Of a stretch of 64,000 nucleotides of DNA, positions 52,402 through 63,100 are shown piece by piece. The notes under the pieces were generated by a model that was not told where the DNA came from, searched no databases, and worked only from the letters and a program-made list of their open reading frames with translations. Where the stretch lies: assembly GCF_017742245.1 (NCBI RefSeq), contig NZ_JAGHKO010000001.1, positions 398,993 through 462,992 on the forward strand. Reading direction: 5' to 3'. Every line of letters begins with the position of its first letter. The first letter of the stretch is position 1. The translations under genes and the position numbers were made by a program. The DNA comes from Niastella soli (GTDB taxonomy: Bacteria; Bacteroidota; Bacteroidia; Chitinophagales; Chitinophagaceae).

Positions 52402-52869
52402 ATGATTTCCGTTGGTCAACCCGCGCCCGATTTTACATTATTCGATTCTGCCAAGAACCCCATAAGCCTGCATAATGGAAAGGGCAAAAAAATAGTACTG
52501 CTATTTTATCCGTTCGCCTTCTCCAGCACCTGTACTAAAGAGCTTTGTTATATACGCGATAACATGAGCTTATTTAATAATATCGATGCAGAGGTAATGG
52601 GCATAAGTGTTGACTCTTTATACACCCTGGCAAAATTCAAAGAGGAGCAGGGGTATCAATTTACTTTGCTGAGCGATTTCAATAAAGAAGTATCGAGGCT
52701 GTACAACGCCATATATGAAGACTGGAATTATAATATGAAAGGGGTTTCAAAAAGAGCTTCGTTTGTTATTGACCGGGAGGGTATTGTGAGATATGCCCAG
52801 GTGTTAGAGAATGCCGGCGACCTCCCTGATTTTGAAGCTATACAAGCAAGTTTGAGCACAATTAATTGA
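52402..52869 (+). CDS. Peroxiredoxin (AhpC/TSA family)
   Basis: A 155-residue thiol peroxidase that reduces peroxides. It begins ISVGQPAPDFTLFD and has the peroxidatic-cysteine motif PFAFSSTC (Cys44), with a second Cys49 close by (TKELC) that could act as a resolving cysteine. The pattern fits the BCP/AhpE branch rather than typical 2-Cys AhpC. No reductase gene adjoins it. An imperfect promoter (TTG, 21 nt, TAACTTGC) lies just upstream. Confidence 0.9.
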   Translation: MISVGQPAPDFTLFDSAKNPISLHNGKGKKIVLLFYPFAFSSTCTKELCYIRDNMSLFNNIDAEVMGISVDSLYTLAKFKEEQGYQFTLLSDFNKEVSRLYNAIYEDWNYNMKGVSKRASFVIDREGIVRYAQVLENAGDLPDFEAIQASLSTIN

Positions 52870-53017
52870 TTATTATCAATTAAGATAAGGTTAAAAATTC
52901 GCCTGTGTACAAAAATGTAAGCAGATTCCCCTAGTAAACCGGGGTTTATTCCTAAAGGATTTGTAATTTTGGGCAAACGGAACTATCTTGAACAATAATT
53001 GTAAAATATCATCGTGC

Positions 53018-53353
53018 ATGAAGATTTTTTACGCATTGTCCACTTTCCTTTTATTGACTTTACAAGCCAAAAGCCAGGATCGAAATCCAGGAGGAGATTC
53101 TGCGCCTACTGTTGTAAAGTTTTATCCCAACCCTGCTACTTCCGTTATTACCTTTGATTTTCAACGCGGTTATGATAAAAACTACAACCTTCAGATCTTT
53201 AATCTCATTGGGAAAAAAGTAGAAGAAATAACCAATATAACTCCTAAGACAACAGTAAACCTTAACGATTTTTACCGTGGCATTTACATCTTCCAATTAA
53301 AAGACAAGAACGGTAAAGTAATTGATTCTGGTAAGTTCCAGGTTTCTAAATAA
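53018..53353 (+). CDS. Nearly bare T9SS type A sorting domain protein
   Basis: A 111-residue secreted protein with a signal peptide (ending LQAKS-QDR) followed, after only about 15 residues, by a complete T9SS type A C-terminal domain: VKFYPNPATSVITFDF, YNLQIFNLIGKKV, LNDFYRGIYIFQL and GKFQVSK. There is no space for a cargo domain. It may be a remnant, a decoy or a small surface protein. ATG 53018 is chosen over an upstream TTG. A strong terminator follows. Confidence 0.85.
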   Translation: MKIFYALSTFLLLTLQAKSQDRNPGGDSAPTVVKFYPNPATSVITFDFQRGYDKNYNLQIFNLIGKKVEEITNITPKTTVNLNDFYRGIYIFQLKDKNGKVIDSGKFQVSK

Positions 53354-53378
53354 GCACTCATTTACCTTTTTATATGGC

Positions 53379-53410
53379 AAAGCCCCCTCGGCTCAGCCGA
53401 GGGGGGCTTT
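53379..53410. terminator. Bidirectional terminator
   Basis: AAAGCCCCCTCGGCT pairs with AGCCGAGGGGGGCTTT, followed by TTTATTT-rich sequence. It separates the convergent sorting-domain and rlmI genes. Confidence 0.9.
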
Positions 53411-53437
53411 GTTTATTTAGTGCTTTTATAACCGGCA

Positions 53438-54610
53438 TTACATCACCTGTACAATCAGGAATTTCAGGTAGTGTGTGTTTTCCCATTCCCATACAATGGG
53501 ATGGTCGGCCGATTGGGTTTGAAAACTCACCTGCCTGATCTTTCTTCGGGCGTCCTTGGCCGCTAATTGAATGATCTCAAGGAACAGATCGGGTTGTACC
53601 AGGTTGGTACAACTGGATGTTACCAGAAAACCACCGGGTTTTACCAGCTTCATCCCCCGCAGGTTGATCTCCTTATACCCTGTAATGGCTTTTTGAATAT
53701 TATCCCTTGTTTTGGTAAACGAGGGGGGATCCAGCATTACCACATCATACTGTTTCCCTTCTTTGGCCCAGGCTTTCAGTACATCGAACGCATTCATACA
53801 TTCGAACCGGCAGTTCTTATCAACACCGTTCAGCGCTGCATTGCGGTTGGCCTGGTCTACGGCATTTTGTGAAATATCGAGCCCCAGCACCGACTTAGCT
53901 CCATAATGCGCCGCATGGATCTCAAAGGTGCCAGTATAGGTAAAGGCACCTAATACGTCGGCTCCTTTTACGATGTGCTGAATGGCCCGGCGGTTATCCT
54001 GTTGATCAAGGAAGTAACCGGTTTTTTGACCATTCTCAATATCTACAAAGAACTTCATTCCATTTTCCTGAATGGTGATCTTCGTATCAAAAGGGGCCGA
54101 TAGAAATCCCTTTTGCTGAGGCAACCCTTCCAATTCCCGCACTGGCACATCATTGCGTTCGTATATGCCCTTAGGCTTGAATATCTTTTCCAGCGCCGCT
54201 ACAATGGCGGGTTTCCAAACATCTATACCCAGCGCCAAAGTTTGAATAACAAAATAATCATTGAACTTATCAATGATCAACTGAGGCAGATAATCGGCCT
54301 CCCCGAAAATAAGCCGGCAATTCTCTACATAGCCCAGTTGCTGGCGGTATTGCCAGGCTTCCAACAGGCGTTTATAGAAAAACTCCTCATTGATCACATC
54401 GTCTTTTTTACGGGTAAGCAGGCGTACCAGTATTTGCGAACGGGGGTTGATGTATCCCTTTCCGATAAACTTTTTATCGTGTGTGTATACGTCAACAATA
54501 TCGCCGGGATTCACCCCTTCCGGAGCCTCATTTACTTCGTTGGCAAAGATCCAGGGATGCCCGTTTGCCACCCGCATACTGATCTTCTTTTTTAATATTA
54601 CCTGATTCAT
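53438..54610 (-). CDS. rlmI: RlmI-like 23S rRNA m5C methyltransferase
   Basis: A 390-residue class I SAM methyltransferase with an N-terminal PUA domain (about 1-80, HPWIFANEV, PGDIVDVY, GKGYINPRS) and a C-terminal Rossmann domain. The central DIENGQKTGYFLDQQDNRR, LGAFTYTGTFEIHAA (motif I variant of the usual LFCYTG) and VMLDPPSF are diagnostic of the RlmI/RlmK group modifying 23S rRNA. The exact target base in this organism is inferred. It begins 32 bp after the end of the VCBS gene and may be cotranscribed. Confidence 0.88.
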   Translation of the reverse strand: MNQVILKKKISMRVANGHPWIFANEVNEAPEGVNPGDIVDVYTHDKKFIGKGYINPRSQILVRLLTRKKDDVINEEFFYKRLLEAWQYRQQLGYVENCRLIFGEADYLPQLIIDKFNDYFVIQTLALGIDVWKPAIVAALEKIFKPKGIYERNDVPVRELEGLPQQKGFLSAPFDTKITIQENGMKFFVDIENGQKTGYFLDQQDNRRAIQHIVKGADVLGAFTYTGTFEIHAAHYGAKSVLGLDISQNAVDQANRNAALNGVDKNCRFECMNAFDVLKAWAKEGKQYDVVMLDPPSFTKTRDNIQKAITGYKEINLRGMKLVKPGGFLVTSSCTNLVQPDLFLEIIQLAAKDARRKIRQVSFQTQSADHPIVWEWENTHYLKFLIVQVM

Positions 54611-54642
54611 CGGCGCAAAAGTAAGACTTTTTGTCCCGCCTC

Positions 54643-57600
54643 CTATTGTGTGGTGGCAACCACCCGTTTATTCCCTTTATTGTCAACGATCTCTGCACTT
54701 ACAATGGTACTGTCCAGCATAAGATACCGGCCAGATTGTGAAAGTAAGGACGAGCCATAATTTAATTCCCGGACCTGTGTTTTGCCATTCCGGTATTTTA
54801 CTACAGCCTTCACCTCCAATGCCCCAACCGGCTCACAACGCACCGGCTTTTTCAAACTGTATATTTTTAACGGTCCCCGGTTTTGAGCAGCCGCCAACAG
54901 ATAATTTCCGGCAGCATTTTTAAATTGCACCAGCGACTTACCATTTCCAGGAATAAAAATGCCGCATTGCAACAAACTAAGCGGGGTAAAGCCACCTTTG
55001 CCATCACCCTGTAACAACACGCCATTGCAGCCGTCGTAGCGGCCAACCGATACTTCAGTACCATAATCATTTCCGTTGATCAGTACATCCAGGTTGCCAT
55101 CGCCATTGAAGTCCTGCACCAGCATACCATTTAAACAAGAATACTGGGCAGACACCGGTAAAGGTTGTAATTCAAAGCTGCCATTACCCAGGTTCTTAAC
55201 CAGACAATGCGCAAAGAGATCGGCCTTTACCACCAATGCGGTCTTCCTTTCTTCGGGGGTAAGCATCTGATCAAATGAGGCCGCTGCATATTTTTTATAG
55301 TTCGGATACTTTGCTTTGAAACCAACAACCTGTTTCACTACATCGTCCCGCATTTCGGCAATAAACTCCTGGCGTTGCGGATTTTCGGCACTGGCAGGCA
55401 GGTATAAAGTAGGTATGGCATCAAAAACCCCGTTGTTATCAAAATCCTTGGCGTACATGTGAACGGGATTACTGGTATTGCCCCGGTAAAATGAATTAAG
55501 CCCCAAATTACCGGCTATGTAATCTATATCGCCATCATTATCAAAATCGCCAGGCACCAGGCTTGTCCACCAACCGGTTTTATTCTGCAGGCCGGTTTGC
55601 GGGGTGACGTTGTTAAATGAACCCTGGGTATTCTTTATAAACGTAAGCGGCATCCACTCCCCTGCCAGTGCCAGGTCAGGCCAGCCATCATTATTAAAAT
55701 CTGTCCATACGGCATCGCAGACCAGCCCTATGTTGTCCAAACAAGATGCAACGGTGTGGGTAACATCAACAAACCTGGGTTCTCCGGGTCGTGATTCATT
55801 GCGGTATAAAAAGCTGGACACCGGTTTGGGATAACTGCCCGGTTCTACCCTGCCCGCAATAAACAGGTCCAGATCGCCGTCTTTATCAAAATCGGCTACA
55901 CGTACACATGATTTGCTGGTATAGTTCTTTGGGATTGCTGTGGTGGTAAAAACAAATTGCCCATGGCCATCATTGATGAATAATTTATCGGCATAGGCGG
56001 TATCGTTTGGCGCATGTTCATAGCCACCACCGGCAATAAATAGGTCAAGGTCTTTATCACCATCTGCATCGAAAAGGGCTATGCCCATATCTTCGCCCGG
56101 CTTAGTTTGTTCTGTAACATTTGGCTGCAATTGTTTTGAGGCGAATTGCCCGCCGGATGATTGCAGCAGCAGCGTGGCGCTATAACCAGAGGAGCCTCCG
56201 CATACCAGGTCATCGAGCCCATTGCCATCCAGGTCGCCAACTGCCAGGGCAGGGCCATACTCCGACAACTTATGCGGTAATAATTTCTGGATATTAAAAT
56301 CAATAAAATCGTTCTCGGTTTGGGTATACTGTATCCCCGTGGCGGCAGTAATATCAGTGAACAGGGTATTGTTGGCAAGCACTGGTTGTTGCCAGGTGTA
56401 GGGGATGGTAGCCTTTGCCTGATCAACAGCCACTACCTGATCGGCCTTTACATTTTGCAGCACCTGCATATGGCCATTGGGCCATTTGATGCACAGGGAA
56501 TCAACCTGGTTGAATGCGCCTAACCCAAAATGCGCATCGTTTTGTACAGATGACAAATACCCACGCACCGGCGATTGCTCATACACCTGTTGATGGCCTT
56601 TGTAGTACACTTCTAAAAAAGTTCCCAAGCCATTTTTGTTGTAAGCATCTCCCTGTAAATGAACACGCAAATAATGGGCGCTGTCGGGTTTGTTATCGCG
56701 AAGTGTATTCTTATATACCATCGCCTCATCATTGATATTGTTCACTACAAAATCAAGATCGCCGTCATTGTCCAGATCGGCCCAGGCAGCACCATTCGAA
56801 AAGGAAGGAGTAGTTAACCCCCAATCGGTTGTTGTGTTGGTAAACGTAAGGTTGCCATTATTGCGAAAGGCGTAGTTATTGATTTTCACCTGGGGAATCT
56901 GATCGAGTATATACTTTTTACCGGCCAACCTGCTCGACTGACTGCGAAAGGCGGTAAAATCATGATCGGTTACATCTTTGGGGTAGCCATTTGTAACCAC
57001 AATATCGCGCCAGCCATCGTTATCGAAGTCCTGCACCAATGGTGTCCAGCTCCAATCAGTTTCGGCAATACCAGCCATAAAACCGATCTCTGCAAATACG
57101 GGTTCTCCAATGGTATCCTTTTGCAATACGCGTGGTCCCATATTCAGTTGTAGGGTATTGCGTATATATTGATATTGATAGTGATAATAATCGGAGTTTT
57201 GGTATAACGTATAACTGTTAGCTGGCAGCATCATCTTCTTACGAAAATTATCTTCAGGATTCATATCCAGTTCCACTACATCGGCCAGGCCGTCGTTATT
57301 GATGTCTATTACATCCTGGCCCATGCCGTAAAAAGAGGTATGCTTGAAATAGGTGCTTGCTTTATCGGTAAATGTGCCATTGTGGTTATTAATGTACAAC
57401 AGATCGTTGGGAAGAAAATCGTTGGTCACAAAAATATCTTTCCAGCCGTCTTTATTAAAATCGGCAATGGATACCGCATGCCCATACCCTTCTATGGTTA
57501 CGCCTGCTTCTTTTGATACATTGGTAAATACCGGATGTTTTACCTGTTCTTTGTAATCGTTACGATACAAACGCCCGGTGCTGAAATGGGAACCATCGGT

Positions 57601-58221
57601 AATTTTTGGCCTGAACACCGATGGGTTGTCCTTTTCCCTGATCTCATTAACTGCCAGATACATATCAAGATCACCATCATTGTCATAGTCAAAGAAAGCA
57701 GCCTGAGTACTAAAGGTGGTATCATTCAATCCATAATCGGCCGCTAGCTCTTTGAATTGTGGAAAACCGCTTTTATCAACACCCTGGTTAATATATAACA
57801 GGTTTTGCCGGCGACCAGCATCTTTTAACATAGATGCACATACATACAGATCGACAAGGCCATCGTTATTGATATCAACTACACTAACGCCACGACACCA
57901 ACGTCCTTCTCCTGCCACGCCCGCCTGTTGCGTTACATCCTGAAAAGTAAGGTCACCTTTGTTCAGATACATTTTGTTGGGAACCAGACTCCCGGTGAAA
58001 TACACATCCTGTAATCCGTCGTTGTTGAAATCGCCAATGCCTACACCTCCGCCGTTATAAATATTGGTCATATCCAACGGATTAATGCTGTCGTTCTCAA
58101 CAATGGTGTTATTGAAGTGGATGCCGGAATGGGATGAAGTTACTGCTTGAAAAAGGGGGTTCTTTTGTTTACAGGCCGGACCAAGTATTATGGCGAGGAA
58201 GATTATTTTACAATACTTCAT
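54643..58221 (-). CDS. VCBS/FG-GAP and ASPIC/UnbV lipoprotein
   Basis: A 1192-residue surface lipoprotein (lipobox LGPAC, Cys17). Many FG-GAP/VCBS-type calcium-binding repeats (core DFNNDGLQD, DINNDGLVD, DYDNDGDLD) form one or two beta-propellers. An ASPIC/UnbV domain lies in the middle (about 510-600: GTFLEVYYKGHQQ, FGLGAFNQVDSLCIKWPNG). It is the third gene after susC and susD on the same strand. Such proteins are often linked to SusCD pairs and may bind glycans or partners; the role is unproven. Confidence 0.88.
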   Translation of the reverse strand: MKYCKIIFLAIILGPACKQKNPLFQAVTSSHSGIHFNNTIVENDSINPLDMTNIYNGGGVGIGDFNNDGLQDVYFTGSLVPNKMYLNKGDLTFQDVTQQAGVAGEGRWCRGVSVVDINNDGLVDLYVCASMLKDAGRRQNLLYINQGVDKSGFPQFKELAADYGLNDTTFSTQAAFFDYDNDGDLDMYLAVNEIREKDNPSVFRPKITDGSHFSTGRLYRNDYKEQVKHPVFTNVSKEAGVTIEGYGHAVSIADFNKDGWKDIFVTNDFLPNDLLYINNHNGTFTDKASTYFKHTSFYGMGQDVIDINNDGLADVVELDMNPEDNFRKKMMLPANSYTLYQNSDYYHYQYQYIRNTLQLNMGPRVLQKDTIGEPVFAEIGFMAGIAETDWSWTPLVQDFDNDGWRDIVVTNGYPKDVTDHDFTAFRSQSSRLAGKKYILDQIPQVKINNYAFRNNGNLTFTNTTTDWGLTTPSFSNGAAWADLDNDGDLDFVVNNINDEAMVYKNTLRDNKPDSAHYLRVHLQGDAYNKNGLGTFLEVYYKGHQQVYEQSPVRGYLSSVQNDAHFGLGAFNQVDSLCIKWPNGHMQVLQNVKADQVVAVDQAKATIPYTWQQPVLANNTLFTDITAATGIQYTQTENDFIDFNIQKLLPHKLSEYGPALAVGDLDGNGLDDLVCGGSSGYSATLLLQSSGGQFASKQLQPNVTEQTKPGEDMGIALFDADGDKDLDLFIAGGGYEHAPNDTAYADKLFINDGHGQFVFTTTAIPKNYTSKSCVRVADFDKDGDLDLFIAGRVEPGSYPKPVSSFLYRNESRPGEPRFVDVTHTVASCLDNIGLVCDAVWTDFNNDGWPDLALAGEWMPLTFIKNTQGSFNNVTPQTGLQNKTGWWTSLVPGDFDNDGDIDYIAGNLGLNSFYRGNTSNPVHMYAKDFDNNGVFDAIPTLYLPASAENPQRQEFIAEMRDDVVKQVVGFKAKYPNYKKYAAASFDQMLTPEERKTALVVKADLFAHCLVKNLGNGSFELQPLPVSAQYSCLNGMLVQDFNGDGNLDVLINGNDYGTEVSVGRYDGCNGVLLQGDGKGGFTPLSLLQCGIFIPGNGKSLVQFKNAAGNYLLAAAQNRGPLKIYSLKKPVRCEPVGALEVKAVVKYRNGKTQVRELNYGSSLLSQSGRYLMLDSTIVSAEIVDNKGNKRVVATTQ

Positions 58222-58248
58222 GAGTACAATCGCTTTTATATTAAACAG

Positions 58249-58287
58249 AATCGTGCCACGGATCCTTTGTAAGGACGTGGCACGATT
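58249..58287 (-). promoter_or_regulatory. Strong hairpin between susD and the VCBS gene
   Basis: AATCGTGCCACG (58249-58260) and CGTGGCACGATT (58276-58287) form a perfect 12-bp stem, with an inner TCCTT/AAGGA stem. It is not followed by a run of T, so it may be an mRNA stability or processing element rather than a terminator. Confidence 0.6.
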
Positions 58288-58339
58288 ACTTAAGTTACAG
58301 CATTTTCACATTCTAAAATAACCAGAATCAGAATCAGTA

Positions 58340-60190
58340 TTAGTATCCGATATTCTGTTTCAGGTTTATTTTCCCAGTCGAATTTGCAATATCGATCTGT
58401 GTTTGAGGTATCGGGAAATATTCATTCTTTTTAGCAGTAAAAGTAGCCGACGTGTTAATGGCATAGATCGTAGGCCGTTGTTTTTCCATTGCGGCAAACG
58501 CATTTAACTCAGGCGCCATAACAGTTCCGGTATTATTATCCCAGCGGGCCAGGTCAAAGAACCGTTGTCCTTCCATAGCCAATTCCAGCTTTCTTTCAAA
58601 CCGTATTGCCTTCAACGCATAGGCTTTGTCGCTAAATGCGCCAGTGGGATATAACCCTATCTTATAATTATCAGCGGGCGTAGTTTGGGTTTTGTATTTA
58701 CCAGTAGAAGCATCATAATCGTTACTCGCATATACCCAGCCGGTTTTATCTGCAGCGCGTGTACGAACAAAATTCACATAGGCTCTTGCTTTTTCGGCAC
58801 TCCCCACCTCCATTTCACATTCCGCAGCCCACAACAATACATCAGCAAAACGAATGAGGTTTACGTTGTTGGCATCCATTTGTGTAGGTCCCCAGAAGCT
58901 GGTTTCAGTAGAAGACAAGACATTTTGCTGAGATTTGGCATATACGTTTTTCCTTGGACTGAAATAGCCATTGGTCCCTGGGTCACGGATCCAGGTATTC
59001 GCGGGTGTTGGACCCCAGTCTAAAAAAGAAATACCCGGACGGCCCATTGTCAGGTCAATCCGTGGGTCCAACGTACCGGTATACGGTGTGGCGGGATCGC
59101 TTACGTTTGGAGCCGCATTATAAGTATCAAACAAAGGCAATCCGTTGGCATCTGTTTTATAGGAATTGGCCAGACTGATAGACGGATTATTAAATCCGCA
59201 ACATCCGCCGGGGCCTGCACTGTTAGGAAAGTTCAACACATCACCATAATTACCATTGGTACCAGATCCATCATTTACTGAAGCCTGATAGGCAAAAATT
59301 GATTCGGCGCTGTTATCTGTTGCCGCATTGAAGTTGTCTTGAAAATTCACCAGTTTGTAAGTCAACCCGCCAGCTGTTTTACCATTTCCAGAGCCCCCAT
59401 AGGCAGCCGGAATTAATTTATCGAATTGCGCTTTGGCCTGTGCAAATTTTTGTTGATACAGCAGCACTTTGCCCAGGTACGCAATAGCGGCAGATTTGTT
59501 CGCTCTTCCTATCTGAGGTTGTTCATCGGGCAAATTGTCGATCGCAAACTGAAAATCAGCTTCTATTTTAGGCCAGATGTCAACAAACTTACCCGACTCA
59601 TCGATGTTAGGCACATTTGTATTTTTATTGGCTACAGATATGCTTTCATCAACATAGGGAACGTTATTCCACATTTTCTTGGCTTCAAAATGAAAATGAG
59701 CTCTTAAAAAACGGGCTTCTGCGGTCATGGATTTACGGCCGGTATCAGATACTGATGGCGCTTTTGCCAGAAACCGTATCACATCGTTGGCACGTTGCGC
59801 CCCATCATAAACAGCCTGCCATTTCTGGTTAAAATAAGGATTATTGGCATTGTACGCCCAGGTTTCAATAGGCACAATATCACCCTGGTCAGAAGGGGTT
59901 GATCCTTTATAGGAATCACCGCCCGCCACACTGCCAAACGCCCAGTTCGAAGCAGCAGAGCCCCAACTGTTACCGGCTGCACCTCCCTGTCCGCTTACCA
60001 TGTGATAAGCGCCAACCAGCAATCCACCGATACCCGCTTCATTGAGCAGTTGATCTTCGTTAAAAGCCCCCAATGGCTTTTTGTCCAAAAAACTTTTACT
60101 ACAGGCAATTAGCAGCATTACTGCTCCAAGGGTCGTTCCTGCTAAAGCCCATTTATGTTTTACACGAATATTTTTCATAATAGCATTCAT
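58340..60190 (-). CDS. SusD/RagB nutrient-binding lipoprotein
   Basis: A 616-residue outer-membrane lipoprotein (lipobox LLIAC, Cys30) of the SusD/RagB family, the surface lid that binds glycans or peptides above the SusC channel. N-terminal SKSFLDKKPLGAFNEDQL is typical; the TPR-like helices around 130-260 include AEARFLRAHFHFEAKKMW and AYLGKVLLYQQKFAQA. The C-terminal RFERKLELAMEGQRFFDLARWD is a hallmark. It starts 6 bp after susC, a tight operon. Confidence 0.96.
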   Translation of the reverse strand: MNAIMKNIRVKHKWALAGTTLGAVMLLIACSKSFLDKKPLGAFNEDQLLNEAGIGGLLVGAYHMVSGQGGAAGNSWGSAASNWAFGSVAGGDSYKGSTPSDQGDIVPIETWAYNANNPYFNQKWQAVYDGAQRANDVIRFLAKAPSVSDTGRKSMTAEARFLRAHFHFEAKKMWNNVPYVDESISVANKNTNVPNIDESGKFVDIWPKIEADFQFAIDNLPDEQPQIGRANKSAAIAYLGKVLLYQQKFAQAKAQFDKLIPAAYGGSGNGKTAGGLTYKLVNFQDNFNAATDNSAESIFAYQASVNDGSGTNGNYGDVLNFPNSAGPGGCCGFNNPSISLANSYKTDANGLPLFDTYNAAPNVSDPATPYTGTLDPRIDLTMGRPGISFLDWGPTPANTWIRDPGTNGYFSPRKNVYAKSQQNVLSSTETSFWGPTQMDANNVNLIRFADVLLWAAECEMEVGSAEKARAYVNFVRTRAADKTGWVYASNDYDASTGKYKTQTTPADNYKIGLYPTGAFSDKAYALKAIRFERKLELAMEGQRFFDLARWDNNTGTVMAPELNAFAAMEKQRPTIYAINTSATFTAKKNEYFPIPQTQIDIANSTGKINLKQNIGY

Positions 60191-60196
60191 TACAGA

Positions 60197-63100
60197 TTAG
60201 AAAGAAAGATTTACACCTACCAGCCAATTTTTCTGATTGGCAGGATAGTTACCGAAGTCAATACCGAAGTTGGAATTGTCCTTCAGGTCTGAACCGGTTA
60301 ACTCAGGATCGAGGCCAGTGTATTTTGTAATAGTGAACAAGTTGGCAGCCTGAATATATACTCTCAACCGGTCTATTCCGACCTTTCTTGTTTTAGCCGA
60401 TGGCAAAGAATAACCAAGTACCATTGACTTACACCGCAGGAATGAACCATTTTCCCGATAATAGGAATTATACTGGGTGGTATTGCTGAAGTTGGCGGTG
60501 CGTTCCAGCTTCGGTACTTTGGCACCTGTATTCGTTGGTGTCCATGAATTATACACGGCATCTTTGCTTACTGCACCATCAAATACCTGAGGGAAATCAG
60601 TCCAGTAACGAACGTAGTTAACAACATCATTTCCTACTGAAGTATAAAGGAAAGTAGAGAAATCGAAGTTCTTATAACTTGCTTCCAGGTTTAAACCAGC
60701 AGTAAACTTAGGATTAGGATTACCAAAGAACACGCGGTCGCTGTCACTGATCTTACCATCTCCGTTTGCATCACGGTATTTGAACCGGCCGGGAGCCGCA
60801 GCTTCCTGCTTGGGGGATTTGTTTACTTCATCATCGCTTTGGAACAACCCTACTACTTCATAGCCATAAAACGCGCCGAGCGCTTGTCCTGGCTGTAACC
60901 GCGAAAAAGCACCAAATCTGTTTGAGCCGGTACTTACCCTGTCTAAATATTTTGTACCCTCTGGTAAACTCTTTACCTTATTATTATAAGAAGTGAAGGT
61001 TGCAGTAACTCCATAGTTCAGATCACCTGCCTTGCCATTATAATTAACTGACATGTCAATACCAGTGTTCTGAATATTACCATTATTTGCAAAAGCCTGC
61101 TGCGCGCCACCCGCTTGTCCAACAGCAGCTGGAATAAATAACAAACCGCTGATCGCCTTTTTATACCATTCAATAGAAAAGTTAAGGCGGTTATTCAGCA
61201 CTGTTGCATCCATCCCGATATTGGTTATAATATCTTCTTCCCAGGTAGTTTCTACGTTACCCAGCTGATTGTTATAAATACCCGCAACTGAACCGGTATT
61301 GGTACCGTTCAGATCATAATAAGAATTGGCCGCTAACTGAGTGTACAGGTTATAAGCATTGGTTGGTCTGATATTGCTGATGGAACCCAGTTTACCCCAG
61401 CCTCCACGCAGCTTCAGGTCATTCAACCAGCTTACCGTACTCATAAAGGATTCGCGGGATACACGCCAGCCTGCAGTAACAGAGGGAAACCAACCCCAGC
61501 GTTTGTCTTCTGCAAATACAGAAGAACCATCATGACGCAACGTACCGCTTAATAAATACTTATCGGCGAAATTATAATCAACCCGGCCAAATTGTGAATA
61601 CAAGGAGCTTTGTATAGGCGTTGGGGGGTTGTTGAGGTCAATAGTGACGCCATTATTTACATTTAAATTACCATTGATCTGACCACCGGGTGCACCAAAC
61701 AAAAGGGTCCACAACGCAGGATCAACAGTCAGGCTATTGGCATTGGTGATGGGGTAATTGGTTCTTGTACCATATATTCCCCGCATATAATTACTAATAG
61801 CTTCCGTACCGATCAATGCTTTAAAAGTATGATCGCCGATGATATTATTATAGGTTAACGTATTTGTCCATGTCCAGCTGTTATTGAACATGTAATTCTC
61901 TGTAAACGCATTGGGGTTCTTGTTGTTCTCAGCATTTTCATACTGTGTATAATCAAACTGCGTCCAGTAATTATTATCTATAAACCCGCCAAAGCTGGTG
62001 CGTGCCGTAAAATGCTTTAGGAAATCCACTTCCGCAAAAGCATTTCCACTAACCTGGTAGTCATTGGCCTTGTTATTGTGAATACGTTTCAAATTAGCCA
62101 CCGGGTTTTCTGCATTCCCTAAACCCTGTGAACCGGTACCGGCAAAGTTGCCTTTGATATCATATATTGGGATGATGGGGCTTTCACGATAGCTGAATGA
62201 AATGGCATTTCCTTCATTTTGGTTACCATCAGGGAATCCGGGGTTCTGCTTGTAAAAGAAATAAGCATTTTCCCCGATCCGGATCTTATTATTCAAATTA
62301 AAGGTGGTATTGATCCTGGCCGAATACCGTTTTAAATAAGTTTCAATAAGGGTACCTTCCTGATTAAAATAGCCCAGGGATAAATAAAAAGTCGACCGGT
62401 CGCTTCCTGATGATACTGCCACGTTATGGCTTTGGATCATTGCAGGTTTGAATATTTCATGAAACCAGTCTGTTCCCTGTTTATTGGCTTTTGTGATCTG
62501 ATTATCGTATAGCGCGTAGGTAGAAGGATTGGTTTTGGGATCACCTTCTTTAGCCGCTGTTGGTGTAATATAATCCGGTATTACAGGAGTTGTACCTGTA
62601 CCAAATTGTTTGTTGCCGGGTGTGAGACCGCTGTTGATATAACTCTGTTGAATGGCATTGGCGGTTTCCTGGGTGTTGGCAATGTTAAAACCATCTTTCA
62701 GGGGCCGCTGTGTTCCTACATAACCGTCATAAGTTATTCTGGGCTTACCAGACTTTCCTCTTTTAGTAGTTATAATTACTACCCCGTTAGAACCACGAAC
62801 GCCATAAATAGCCGCGGCACCCGCATCTTTCAATACCTGAATAGATTCAATGTCATTCACATTCAGGTCGTGCATAGTACCCTGCGTACCATCGATGATG
62901 ATCAAAGGATCGGTGGAACCAACAGAAGTAATACCACGAATACGGATGTTACTGTTACCACCTGGTGCACCTGACGTAACAATGGTTACACCTGACGCTT
63001 GTCCCTGTAAGGCTTTTTCAGGAGTACCAGTGGGGATCTGCCGCATGTTATCCACTTCAACGACAGCCACCGCACCGGTGATGTCTTTTTTCCGTTGAGC

